A stretch of 64,000 nucleotides of DNA from Flaviaestuariibacter sp. (GTDB lineage: Bacteria; Bacteroidota; Bacteroidia; Chitinophagales; Chitinophagaceae): positions 186,001 through 250,000 of the forward strand of contig JAOQAI010000013.1 in NCBI GenBank assembly GCA_025963645.1, given 5' to 3'. The notes under the pieces were generated by a model. It did not search any database, was not told where the DNA came from, and worked only from the letters and a program-made list of their open reading frames with translations. The position numbers and the translations under genes are program-made. This document shows positions 46,943-55,574 of this stretch, one piece after another (position 1 is the first letter of the stretch; each line of letters opens with the position of its first letter).

Positions 46943-47791
46943 ATGAAAACGTCCCTGTCTCACCTCCCCGATAATAAACAACAGGAACTCCAACGAGTCA
47001 CTAAACTCATTGTTGAAACCGTTGACCCGGAGAAGATCATCCTGTTTGGCAGCCATGCCACCAATACCTGGGTAGAAGACCAATACACCGAGGGGCACAT
47101 AACTTATGAGTACACTAGCGATTACGACCTATTAGTAGTAACAAAGGAAGGCGAAAGAAAAGCAGATTACGAAATAACAGATCAAATAGAAAACCGCTTG
47201 CGCTTTCGCACACCCGTAAACGTTATTACACATGACATCGGGTATGTGAATAAGCAATTGGAGGAAGGGCAGTATTTCTTCTCTGATATTCAGAAAGAAG
47301 GCATCATGTTGTTTGATGCGGGTAACATGCCTTTGTCTGAAAGGAGGGAGTTAGCGCCTGCTGAAATAAAGGATCGGGCTCAAAAGGATTTTGATAAATG
47401 GTTTAGTAGTGCAAATGCTTTCTTGAAAAGTGTTTCATTTAACTTACAAGAGAAAGAATATAAGATTGCTGCTTTTGAATTACATCAAGCTGCTGAAAGA
47501 ACCTATAATGCCATTATCCTTGTCTTTACAGGATATAAACCCAAAACACATAATCTAGAAAAGCTTAGTCGGCTTTCTAAAAGCTTTTCTAAAAAGGTTG
47601 CAAATGTATTCCCTAAGAATACCCCTCAAGAAGAGCATTTGTTTGGTCTTTTGCTTAAAGGCTATCTAGATGCGAGATATAAAGATGATTATACTATTAC
47701 TGAATCAGAATTAGTTGAGCTGATTGAACGAGTAAAAAAACTTCAACAAATTGGAGAAGAGGCATGTGCTCAAAAGATTTCTTCTTTTTAA
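46943..47791 (+). CDS. MNT nucleotidyltransferase-HEPN fusion
   Basis: 282 aa from ATG at 46943. Residues about 25-65 carry the minimal nucleotidyltransferase motif, LFGSHAT (G36, S37) and SDYDLLVV (D60, D62). The C-terminal part (DKWFSSANAFLKS, YKIAAFELHQAAERTYNAII) has the HEPN helical pattern. In standard toxin-antitoxin pairs the two are separate proteins; here they are one chain. I cannot find the canonical R-x4-6-H motif in the HEPN part, so toxicity is uncertain. A good -7 box (TACATTTG at 46926-46933) precedes it. Confidence 0.75.
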   Translation: MKTSLSHLPDNKQQELQRVTKLIVETVDPEKIILFGSHATNTWVEDQYTEGHITYEYTSDYDLLVVTKEGERKADYEITDQIENRLRFRTPVNVITHDIGYVNKQLEEGQYFFSDIQKEGIMLFDAGNMPLSERRELAPAEIKDRAQKDFDKWFSSANAFLKSVSFNLQEKEYKIAAFELHQAAERTYNAIILVFTGYKPKTHNLEKLSRLSKSFSKKVANVFPKNTPQEEHLFGLLLKGYLDARYKDDYTITESELVELIERVKKLQQIGEEACAQKISSF

Positions 47792-48180
47792 ATCTTTTTG
47801 TTCAGCAACTCCATTAATTGAATGTTTTGTTGGCGTAGGTATTCTATCTCTTTGCTTAAGTTTTTTATTGATTCTTTATATGCCTCTGCTTCACCTTCAG
47901 TGCAAACCCTATTATCATTTATAGTTGTATTGTGATTGAATCCAACTTGATGAGCATTGTTGACCGATTGAATGTTTAGCTGCTCAGGTATATTTAGAAT
48001 ATCTTGAACAGTTACTTCAAGCACTTCAGCTATTTCTTCTAATCTCTCAAAACTTAAGCTACTATCATTCCGCTCTATGTTACCATAGGCTGTTACACTG
48101 AGTCCTAACTTGCCTGCTACATACTCTTGCTTTAGTCCTTTCAGCTCTCTAACTTTTCGTATTTTATCGCCGATGTTCAT
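47788..48180 (-). CDS. XRE-family transcriptional regulator with coiled-coil tail
   Basis: 130 aa. Residues 5-60 form a helix-turn-helix (KIRKVRELKGLKQEYVAGKL, GLSVTAYGNIERNDS). The C-terminal 30 residues form a leucine-rich helix, probably for dimerisation. Convergent with the MNT-HEPN gene, overlapping by 4 bp. It may regulate island genes. Confidence 0.85.
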   Translation of the reverse strand: MNIGDKIRKVRELKGLKQEYVAGKLGLSVTAYGNIERNDSSLSFERLEEIAEVLEVTVQDILNIPEQLNIQSVNNAHQVGFNHNTTINDNRVCTEGEAEAYKESIKNLSKEIEYLRQQNIQLMELLNKKI

Positions 48181-48293
48181 AACAGTTTGTTTTTATAATT
48201 AGAGTCAATAAAAGTAATCAAAAGATGCACAATGCTGCTAATCTAGTAGGGTGTAAAATAGTAAAGAAAGCCGGTAAATTACTGGCATAGCAG

Positions 48294-48836
48294 TTAGAAG
48301 TCGATTATGTTCCCTTCCTCCAGGCTGATTTTATACTTATCCAAGAAAAGTGCCCGTTGTGTGTTTAAAGAGGCGCGTATAGGCGAAGTATCATTGCGCT
48401 TAAAACAGATAATGGCCCTTGCCTCATAAGTGGTAAGATCAATACCGGCTGCACGTAAGGTTTCAATAGTGGCAGCCAGTTGTACAACCGCCCTTTGCCT
48501 TTTATTACTTCTGCCGCCCGGTGAACTGGTTTTAATTTCTACAAGAAATGCTTTTTGGTCATTAAATAAGAGGCAGTCACACTTTGAAACTTCATCCGTA
48601 AAAAGACATTTATCTGTTTTAACGAACCAGACAGCACTTTCTGCTGGGTTATTTACGGTAAGTTGAAAATCTTCATCTGCTGAAACAATGCGGGAAGGTT
48701 GCGTGCTTGTCGGATCAGGGCTATCATAAACAAAGAATTGAGGAGCACTTACCGGCTCATAAGAACTTCTAACATTACAAAGAGATGTAGCTGGCCGCTT
48801 ACAATCCCCAAAGCTGGCTTGTAAAAGGGCTTGCAT
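48294..48836 (-). CDS. Putative PD-(D/E)XK-like nuclease partner of an ATPase
   Basis: 180 aa. A segment CDCLLFNDQKAFLVEIKT (D87, E100, K102) fits the D-x(n)-E-x-K nuclease core of the PD-(D/E)XK fold. The helical segment VVQLAATIETLRAAGI, at residues about 115-130, would then be the expected alpha helix. Start overlaps the ATPase stop as TAATG, so both are translated together. Family not recognised; nuclease activity is inference. Confidence 0.5.
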   Translation of the reverse strand: MQALLQASFGDCKRPATSLCNVRSSYEPVSAPQFFVYDSPDPTSTQPSRIVSADEDFQLTVNNPAESAVWFVKTDKCLFTDEVSKCDCLLFNDQKAFLVEIKTSSPGGRSNKRQRAVVQLAATIETLRAAGIDLTTYEARAIICFKRNDTSPIRASLNTQRALFLDKYKISLEEGNIIDF

Positions 48837-50158
48837 TAGTTCAATTGATTCATTAGCTCCATTAAAGCATCAAAATCATCTGCAATGGCGTCAGATGCAT
48901 TGTCAATAAAATTGTCTTGAATCAAGCCGGTTTGTGCATCGAAGATGGATTCAGCTTTACCATTTGATATTTGATAAGCAGTAAAATAATAAGGATTGAT
49001 ATGATGAGGAATAATTTGTTTTAGTTGTTCCTCAGCCTTATTTTTTTCATTGATGTTGTTTAGGGTCTTGATTTTTACTAAAACTTTATTGGCGTATAAT
49101 AAATTATTAATAGCTGACAATATATACGGACTATGGGTAGTATAAGTATGAATGGTTCCATAATCTTCCCAATAACTTTCTTTCCGGCTGGATTCTAACT
49201 GTTTAATTAGTTTGTATTGTGCAATTGGAAATAGGTTTAATTCAGGCTCTTCAATTACAAAAGAGCGGTGTGCTGAGATCGTCCTATGCGATAAAATTGG
49301 TAATAAGATGGGAATCACACTTTGAATGCCAGAAGCTGCTTCGGTTAATTTTATACTGTTATTAGCGCCAGTAAAAATTCGGTCTTCTCCATCAACGCTT
49401 TTATATCTAAGGTTTTCTTGCAGAAAGCTTAAGTCTATATCTTTCAATCCTGCTTTTTCAACTTCGGCACCAAAACTTAATATGTGTTTTGGTATTGGAA
49501 CATTATTCAACAATAAATTAAGGGAAGCATTCTTAATAATGTTAATGAAGTTTCTTTCAGCAGGTATATATAAGGCTGCATTTGTACTTAAGTTGTTTTC
49601 AATTTTCCTGATGCTCTTTAGTATGGTCTCAAAATTATCTTCATCAATATTTTGAATATTCTCAATTGTAGTAATGCCTACTGGCTCATCAGTTTCTCTT
49701 CGTAAAGCTGAGAATACATCAAAGTTGAAAAGTAGAAAGTTGTTTGTAAAATCTAAAACTATTTTTTTAATCTCTTCGAGATTTGCAGAAAAGCTCTCCT
49801 TTAAGGAAGATAGTTGTTCAATTCGTTGTAAAAGCTTGGGAGTATATTCTAATTTTCCATTCTTATAACATAAAGAATGTAATTCTGAGGTAAATGTAAT
49901 TTCGGTGTCTTTCCTCAGAAATGAAGCAACATTATACTCTTCAAGTACAAGATTAAAAATCAACTCAGTTGCTGGCTCACTGAAAACATTACTCTTAATA
50001 TCATTAAGAAACTTCCTAGGCGCTTTGAAAATAGTATAGATTTTAGCTAACGCACTTTTCCCACTCGCTTGTGGGCCTATAAAAACATTGACGTTCCTTA
50101 GGTTAAGGTCGACATATTCGATAGGACCAAAGTTTTTAACGATCAGTTGCGATTGCAT
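48836..50158 (-). CDS. AAA/ABC-like ATPase of a two-gene defence-like module
   Basis: 440 aa, RecF/OLD/SMC-like. Walker A is GPQASGKSA (residues 28-36). The LTEAASGIQS signature is near residue 274, Walker B with IEEPELNLFP near residue 300 and the THSPYIL H-loop near residue 345. The middle is helical. Such ATPases are partners of nucleases in systems like Septu, PARIS or Gabija, but this 440-aa plus 180-aa pairing does not match one I can name. It is the last gene of the island; no operon partner lies upstream. Confidence 0.75.
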   Translation of the reverse strand: MQSQLIVKNFGPIEYVDLNLRNVNVFIGPQASGKSALAKIYTIFKAPRKFLNDIKSNVFSEPATELIFNLVLEEYNVASFLRKDTEITFTSELHSLCYKNGKLEYTPKLLQRIEQLSSLKESFSANLEEIKKIVLDFTNNFLLFNFDVFSALRRETDEPVGITTIENIQNIDEDNFETILKSIRKIENNLSTNAALYIPAERNFINIIKNASLNLLLNNVPIPKHILSFGAEVEKAGLKDIDLSFLQENLRYKSVDGEDRIFTGANNSIKLTEAASGIQSVIPILLPILSHRTISAHRSFVIEEPELNLFPIAQYKLIKQLESSRKESYWEDYGTIHTYTTHSPYILSAINNLLYANKVLVKIKTLNNINEKNKAEEQLKQIIPHHINPYYFTAYQISNGKAESIFDAQTGLIQDNFIDNASDAIADDFDALMELMNQLN

Positions 50159-50836
50159 TAATTCTATAATATTTGGCCCGAAAATACAGTTAAAATAAGT
50201 TTCAAGTCAAATGGCTCATTTGTGAGGTTTTTAATCCTATGATAGTATCAACTCTTCTTTAATACTCAAATTATATACACTACGCTTTGATTGTTTTACA
50301 AACTAACACTTAAACATCATCTAACCAATTCATTTAACCATAGATTTTTTGTCAAAAAGTTGACAATCATCTTATTGTCAAGTATGAACTATAACGTTTC
50401 TAAATTGACTAATAAAATATTAAGTAAGACTTGAACAAGTATCAAGTCAGAAATTTCTTAAGGTTAGCCAAAAAGTCAATCTTTATTGGCTTAAAGTCTT
50501 CGTCACCGAAACCTGAGAAATTTCGAAAAAGACTATCAGTTTTACCTTGTATCACCGCATTGCGCAGGAACAACTCACTTACGATAGTCTGGCATTCTCA
50601 GGGCCGAGGTGACGGTAAGCGAGCCTGCGCAATTTTTGCAGCTCCTTGCTAAGACTTTCCAAAACAGGCTTTATGGAAAGGATTTACATCAATGGCGCCC
50701 TTCATCTGCTTAAAACGCAGTGGTGTAAAAAGCCCAAAAATCCGGTTTAACTATGGCGCCATCCGCTCACGGCTACCGGTTACAGCGGTAGCTGCATTTC
50801 TACATTCCTTTTCCCTCACTTTTCAACAACCAAAAA
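50159..50836. other. Gene-free boundary of the island with a structured element
   Basis: 678 bp without a convincing gene; a 73-codon plus-strand frame from 50431 has no family and is rejected. The first part is very A/T-rich. Positions 50501-50633 contain interleaved complementary arms (described separately). The last part leads into the TlpA gene. It could mark the insertion border of the island. Confidence 0.5.
50501..50633 (+). ncRNA. Pseudoknot-forming structured element (possible ncRNA or attenuator)
   Basis: Arm A (CGTCACCGAAACCTGAGAA, 50501-50519) pairs with TTCTCAGGGCCGAGGTGACG (50595-50614). Arm B (AGACTATC, 50530-50537) pairs with GATAGTCT (50583-50590). Arm C (ATTGCGCAGG, 50559-50568, and CTCACTTAC, 50574-50582) pairs with GTAAGCGAG (50615-50623) and CCTGCGCAAT (50624-50633). 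The order A-B-C-B'-A'-C' is a pseudoknot, and C is followed by TTTT. Direct observation; an RNA role is inferred. Confidence 0.45.
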
Positions 50837-52195
50837 ATGAAACATCATTTGGCTGTTATGGTCATCTTGTTGCCCTTACTGTCCGTTGCCCAAACCGGAA
50901 AGGGGCAGGTAGAGCCGCTCACCATTGGGCAGGCTTTGCCGCCGGAGCTTCGGTCCCGTTTGCTTCGGGTCGCTGCGCCCCTGCGTAGCACTGATCTGCA
51001 AAAAGACCTGCTTATACTGGATTTCTGGAGCCCTTCCTGCGGCTCCTGCCTCACTGCTTTTCCGCTTATCAATAGCCTCAGCCGTCAATACGGGGCCTGG
51101 CTGCAGGTCGTGGCCATTACCGAAGCCCCGGCCGGGCGGGTCCGTTCCGTATTCGCGGGTCGCAAGGCGCTGCAAGGATTGGGGCTTCCTTCGGTTACAG
51201 ACGATACGCTTTTCCGTCAATACTTTCCGCATGTCATGGTGCCCCACCTCGTTTGGATCGATGGCGGCGGCACCATCCGCGCCATCACCGGTGGCGAGTA
51301 CCTCACCGTGCCCAATATCGTCAAGGTCCTCCGTCACGGCTTTCCGCCGGGCTGGCCCGTTAAGCGCGATGTGCAGGATTGGGATCCCGCCAGGCCCCTC
51401 CTTGTCGCCAACAATGGCGGCGTCGATGGTCGCTTTCTTTATCGCTCCCTCATCACGCCGCATATCACCGGCCTCCCCGCCCGTATGGAGCGGGTGATGG
51501 ATACCGCCGTTGGCACCGTTCGCCTCGTCGCCACCAACGCCACCGTCCCCGAGCTTTATGCCCTTGCCTTTCCGGGAGCTGCCAACTGGCCGCGGTCCCG
51601 GCGCCTTTGGGAAGGCGTCACGCCGCAAACTTTTATCCCACCTACCGATCCCGATAGCCTCGCCGCCTGGCGGGATGCTAACCTCTATTGCTACGAGCTC
51701 ACCCTGCCTGTGGGCAGGGAAGGCGATATGAATAGGACTTTAGCGCAGGACCTCGATCGCTTCTTCAGCCTGCGGGGCCGCATCGAGCGCCGTTCCCTAA
51801 CCTGCTCTGTCCTGGTCCGCACCGATACGGCTGTTAACGTAAAGAGCAGGGGCGGCAAGCCCGCCCACAACCTCGGCGGCGAGGGACCCAAATTTCTCCG
51901 CAACCGCCCGCTTTCCATGCTGCTGTCCTACCTCGGGGCCCATAGTCTGCTGCCGGTTATCGATCAAACCGGCGTCCGTGGCGGCGTCGATCTCGAACTG
52001 CCACCCAACCTCTACGACAGCTCCACCCTCGCCAAGGCCTTGGCTGCGAAAGGGCTCGCCCTGGTTCAAAAGGTCTGCGATATCGACGTCTTTGTCCTCT
52101 CCGCCACCCCGTCCGGCCCAAAGCCACTCGGAAGACCAGAGGTACAGAAACCAAAAGCCGCAGATCGCTTACCCGTCGCTACAAACACGGAGTGA
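50837..52195 (+). CDS. TlpA-like thioredoxin-fold protein preceding SusC
   Basis: 452 aa. Signal peptide (HLAVMVILLPLLSVAQ). A thioredoxin fold follows with FWSPSCGSCLTAFP, Cys68-x2-Cys71. The C-terminal ~250 residues are a second domain with LPVIDQTGVRGGVDLELPP, similar in pattern to DUF3738-like domains; this part of the call is tentative. TlpA-SusC-SusD operons are a frequent Bacteroidota arrangement. Base composition is much more G/C-rich than the island. Confidence 0.8.
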   Translation: MKHHLAVMVILLPLLSVAQTGKGQVEPLTIGQALPPELRSRLLRVAAPLRSTDLQKDLLILDFWSPSCGSCLTAFPLINSLSRQYGAWLQVVAITEAPAGRVRSVFAGRKALQGLGLPSVTDDTLFRQYFPHVMVPHLVWIDGGGTIRAITGGEYLTVPNIVKVLRHGFPPGWPVKRDVQDWDPARPLLVANNGGVDGRFLYRSLITPHITGLPARMERVMDTAVGTVRLVATNATVPELYALAFPGAANWPRSRRLWEGVTPQTFIPPTDPDSLAAWRDANLYCYELTLPVGREGDMNRTLAQDLDRFFSLRGRIERRSLTCSVLVRTDTAVNVKSRGGKPAHNLGGEGPKFLRNRPLSMLLSYLGAHSLLPVIDQTGVRGGVDLELPPNLYDSSTLAKALAAKGLALVQKVCDIDVFVLSATPSGPKPLGRPEVQKPKAADRLPVATNTE

Positions 52196-52230
52196 CCGTT
52201 GATGCGCTGCTTATCGCAGAAGGCTGGTTG

Positions 52231-52275
52231 TCACTCTGAGCCCAGTTTCCCCTGAGCCTTGACGAAGGGAAGGGT
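52231..52275. repeat. Dispersed intergenic repeat (TGTCA...GAAGG type)
   Basis: TGTCACTCTGAGCCCAG followed by TTGACGAAGGGAAGG is a relative of the TCATCCTGAGC...GAAGGA repeats at 57563 and 58293. These are dispersed intergenic elements. Confidence 0.5.
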
Positions 52276-52339
52276 CTTATAGCACCTCTGCCACCTAAAC
52301 AACCCCAAACCCCAAACTCAAAAACCAAACACACTTAAT

Positions 52340-55300
52340 ATGAAACAGCTTCTATTCCTCCTCCTCCTGGCGCCCTTCTTGGGCATAGGCCAAACCGTTA
52401 CCGGCAAGGTTACTACCCACACCGGCAACCCCATTCCCGGTGCCACCGTCACCAACCGTACAATAAGTACTCAGACCGCCACTACTGGCGCCTTCACTAT
52501 TGCCGCCTCCCTCGGAGACACCCTCCACATCACCCACACCGGTTATGAACCGGCTGTTGCTGTCATCCGTCAAATAGTATCCGTTATCTCCATCACCCTT
52601 ACCTCTGCCGACCAAACTCTCGCCGCCGTCACGGTCGCCACTGGCTACCAGCGCCTGCCCCGAGAACGCGCCACCGGCTCCTTCTCTGTCGTGGGTGAGG
52701 GCCTGCTCAACCGCTCCGTCACCACCGACGTGTTGTCGCGCCTCGAAGGCACGGCCCCCGGCCTCTTCTTCGACAAGCGCCTGCCTGGTGCCACGCTTAG
52801 CATACGGGGGCGCAGCACCATTTATGCGGGCCGCGATCCGCTGGTCATCGTCGATAACTTCCCCTATGAAGGCGACATCGCCAATATCAACCCCGCCGAT
52901 GTCGAATCCGTTACCCTTCTCAAAGACGCCGCTGCCGCTTCCATCTGGGGCACCCGTGCCGCCAATGGCGTCATCGTTATCAGTACCCGGAAGGGGCGGG
53001 TAGGGGCGGCGCCTTCGCTGTCCGTCACCGCCAACGCCACCGTGCAGGATAAGCCGGACCTTTTTGCCCTTCCGCAAATGAGCGCCGCCTCCTTTATCGA
53101 AGTGGAGCGCTTCCTCTTTGCTAAAGGGTTTTACAACAGCCAGGAAACTTCTCCTAACAGGCTTCCCCTCTCACCCGTAGTGGAGCTGCTCATTCGGGCT
53201 CGTTCAGGCGCCTTATCGGCTGCGGCGCTTGAAGCCGAACTGGTCAATTTGTATACGGTCGATGTCCGCCGAGATATGGATCGCTATCTCTATCAGCGCG
53301 CCATCAGGCAGCAATACGCCGCCACGCTTACAGGTGGAGGCACGGCCCATGCCTATGGCCTTTCCTTGGGTTATGATCGAAATTGGGATAACCTGGCAGC
53401 TACTTTTGGGCGCTACACTGCTCGCCTTTCCAACTCCTGGCAATGGAGCCGCCGGGGTTCACTGGAAGCGGCCGTGGTTTATACGCAAACAGCCGCCCGA
53501 ACAGGTAGGCCGTCTTACAGTAACATCACACCGGCCGCTGCCAAAGACCTCTATCCCTATGCTAGGCTCGCCGATAGCGCGGGCAATGCCCTGCCGGTGC
53601 TCAAAGACTACCGTGGCTCCTACATCACCGCCGCCAAGGCCGCGGGCCTGCTCGATTGGAGCTACATACCTTTGGAAGATTATAAGCATACCGATAACCG
53701 CACCGCATCCCGCGACCTCGTGCTCAATCTCGGTGCCACCTATAAGCTCACCAGTGCACTATCCCTCGAAGCCCGCTACCAATACGAAGGAGCCAATACG
53801 GAGGCGGGGAACCAACAGGGGCTCGGCAGCTACAACACCCGGAATACCGTTAATCGTTATACCCAGTCCGTCGGTGGCACGCTTTCCTACCCGGTTCCGG
53901 TAGGCGCCATCCTCGATCTCGAAAGCAGCACCCTTTCAGCCCATGCAGGCCGGGGCCAACTGTCCTACAACAAGGCATGGAGTAAGGGTTCGCTTACCGC
54001 TATTGCAGGGGGCGAGGTCCGGGAGTCGGCTCTCTCTGGTTCCTTCAACCGTGTCTATGGCTACGATGGTGAGATTCTTACCTACACCAATGTAAACTAC
54101 GATTCATCCTATCGGCTCTATTACAACAATAGCCTGCGGTCCACGATTGCCCCTTCCACCGGCTTCCGCGAAACCGTCAACCGCTATGTATCTTCCTTCG
54201 CCAATGCCGCTTATACGTGGCGGGGGCGCTATACCGTCTCGGCTTCCCTTCGCCGCGATGCCTCCAACCTCTTTGGCGTGGCCACCAACCAGAAAGGCGT
54301 GCCGCTGTGGTCGGCAGGCGCTTCCTGGTCACTGGATAAGGAGTCCTTCTACCGTTGGTCTGCTGTGCCCCGCCTGAAGCTGCGCGCTACCTATGGGCAT
54401 AATGGTAATGTCGACAATAGCCTCTCTGCTTATACAACCATTTCTTATTTCAATTCCGGCAATTCGTTTATCACCGGGGCCTATGCGGGGGTCAGTCGCC
54501 CCGCTAATCCCGATCTCCGCTGGGAGCGGGTCGGTACCCTCAATGCGGGAATCGATTTCGAAGGGCGCATTCTCACGGGCTCGGTCGAATATTACCGCAA
54601 AGAGGCAGCCGATCTTATTGGCGATGCCCCTGTCGATCCTACGGTGGGCTGGCCATCCGGAAAGCTGCGGCGCAATATTGGTGCTATGATAAACCGGGGC
54701 GTGGATGTTGAGTTGACAGCCAGGGTGGTGAACAGCGCTTTTGGTTGGTCAGTTACCCTCCTCGGCTCTTGGAACAGCGCCCGGCTTACGGAATACGATA
54801 GCATTAGTTCGGCAGCTTCTGCCTACCTAACGTCGGGCATTTCCACGGTTCCGGCAGTGGGCAAGCCGCTCAATAATATTTTCAGCTATCCTTGGGCAGG
54901 CCTCGACGCCGCAGGCGATCCCCTCGGCATTGTCAACGGGCAGCCTTCCAAAGATTACCTGGCCATCAGCCGCACACCGGTGTCCGGTTTGGTCTATCAT
55001 GGCTCCGCTACCCCTGTCGTATTTGGCTGGCTGCGCAACACGTTCAATTGGCGGGGAATCGAGCTGTCCGCTAACCTGTCCTATCGCTTTGGCTACTACT
55101 TCCGCCGCGCCTCCGTCAACTACAATAACCTTTTTAATAGCTGGCGGGGGCATAGTGATTATGATAGACGCTGGCAGTCACCGGGCGATGAAGCGTTCAC
55201 TTCTGTTCCGTCCATGGTCTATCCGGTCAACACCCGCCGTGAGTCCTTCTATGAAAACGCCTCGGTCTTGGTCGAAAAAGGCGATAACATCCGTCTCCAC

Positions 55301-55495
55301 GACATCCGCTTGGGATATACCTTGAAAAAGGCAAAGGCGGGCTGGCTTCCCGTAAGGTCAGTGCAGTTCTATGGGTTTGCCCAGAATATTGGCATACTCT
55401 GGCGGGCCAATAGGCACGGTCTCGATCCCGACTACTATGCCACCAACCTTCCCGCACCCCTGGCTCTCACGCTTGGACTTAAAGCCACTTTTTAA
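52340..55495 (+). CDS. SusC/RagA-type TonB-linked outer-membrane transporter
   Basis: 1051 aa. A signal peptide (QLLFLLLLAPFLGIG) is followed by a carboxypeptidase-regulatory-like domain (VTGKVTTHTGNPIPGATVTN), a plug domain (RGRSTIYAGRDPLVIVDNFP, LKDAAAASIWGTRAANGVIV) and a large beta-barrel. It imports a bound nutrient, glycan or peptide, with the SusD partner encoded next; substrate unknown. Confidence 0.92.
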   Translation: MKQLLFLLLLAPFLGIGQTVTGKVTTHTGNPIPGATVTNRTISTQTATTGAFTIAASLGDTLHITHTGYEPAVAVIRQIVSVISITLTSADQTLAAVTVATGYQRLPRERATGSFSVVGEGLLNRSVTTDVLSRLEGTAPGLFFDKRLPGATLSIRGRSTIYAGRDPLVIVDNFPYEGDIANINPADVESVTLLKDAAAASIWGTRAANGVIVISTRKGRVGAAPSLSVTANATVQDKPDLFALPQMSAASFIEVERFLFAKGFYNSQETSPNRLPLSPVVELLIRARSGALSAAALEAELVNLYTVDVRRDMDRYLYQRAIRQQYAATLTGGGTAHAYGLSLGYDRNWDNLAATFGRYTARLSNSWQWSRRGSLEAAVVYTQTAARTGRPSYSNITPAAAKDLYPYARLADSAGNALPVLKDYRGSYITAAKAAGLLDWSYIPLEDYKHTDNRTASRDLVLNLGATYKLTSALSLEARYQYEGANTEAGNQQGLGSYNTRNTVNRYTQSVGGTLSYPVPVGAILDLESSTLSAHAGRGQLSYNKAWSKGSLTAIAGGEVRESALSGSFNRVYGYDGEILTYTNVNYDSSYRLYYNNSLRSTIAPSTGFRETVNRYVSSFANAAYTWRGRYTVSASLRRDASNLFGVATNQKGVPLWSAGASWSLDKESFYRWSAVPRLKLRATYGHNGNVDNSLSAYTTISYFNSGNSFITGAYAGVSRPANPDLRWERVGTLNAGIDFEGRILTGSVEYYRKEAADLIGDAPVDPTVGWPSGKLRRNIGAMINRGVDVELTARVVNSAFGWSVTLLGSWNSARLTEYDSISSAASAYLTSGISTVPAVGKPLNNIFSYPWAGLDAAGDPLGIVNGQPSKDYLAISRTPVSGLVYHGSATPVVFGWLRNTFNWRGIELSANLSYRFGYYFRRASVNYNNLFNSWRGHSDYDRRWQSPGDEAFTSVPSMVYPVNTRRESFYENASVLVEKGDNIRLHDIRLGYTLKKAKAGWLPVRSVQFYGFAQNIGILWRANRHGLDPDYYATNLPAPLALTLGLKATF

Positions 55496-55574
55496 AGGAG
55501 TCCTTTGTGAACCTTCGCGCCTTCGGGTTTTAGTGACTCAAATTCAAAATTTCAAATTTCAAATCATAAATTCC

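Noticed and set aside
50431-50652. A 73-codon plus-strand frame in the island border
   Set aside because: It coincides with the structured element and has no recognisable protein pattern.
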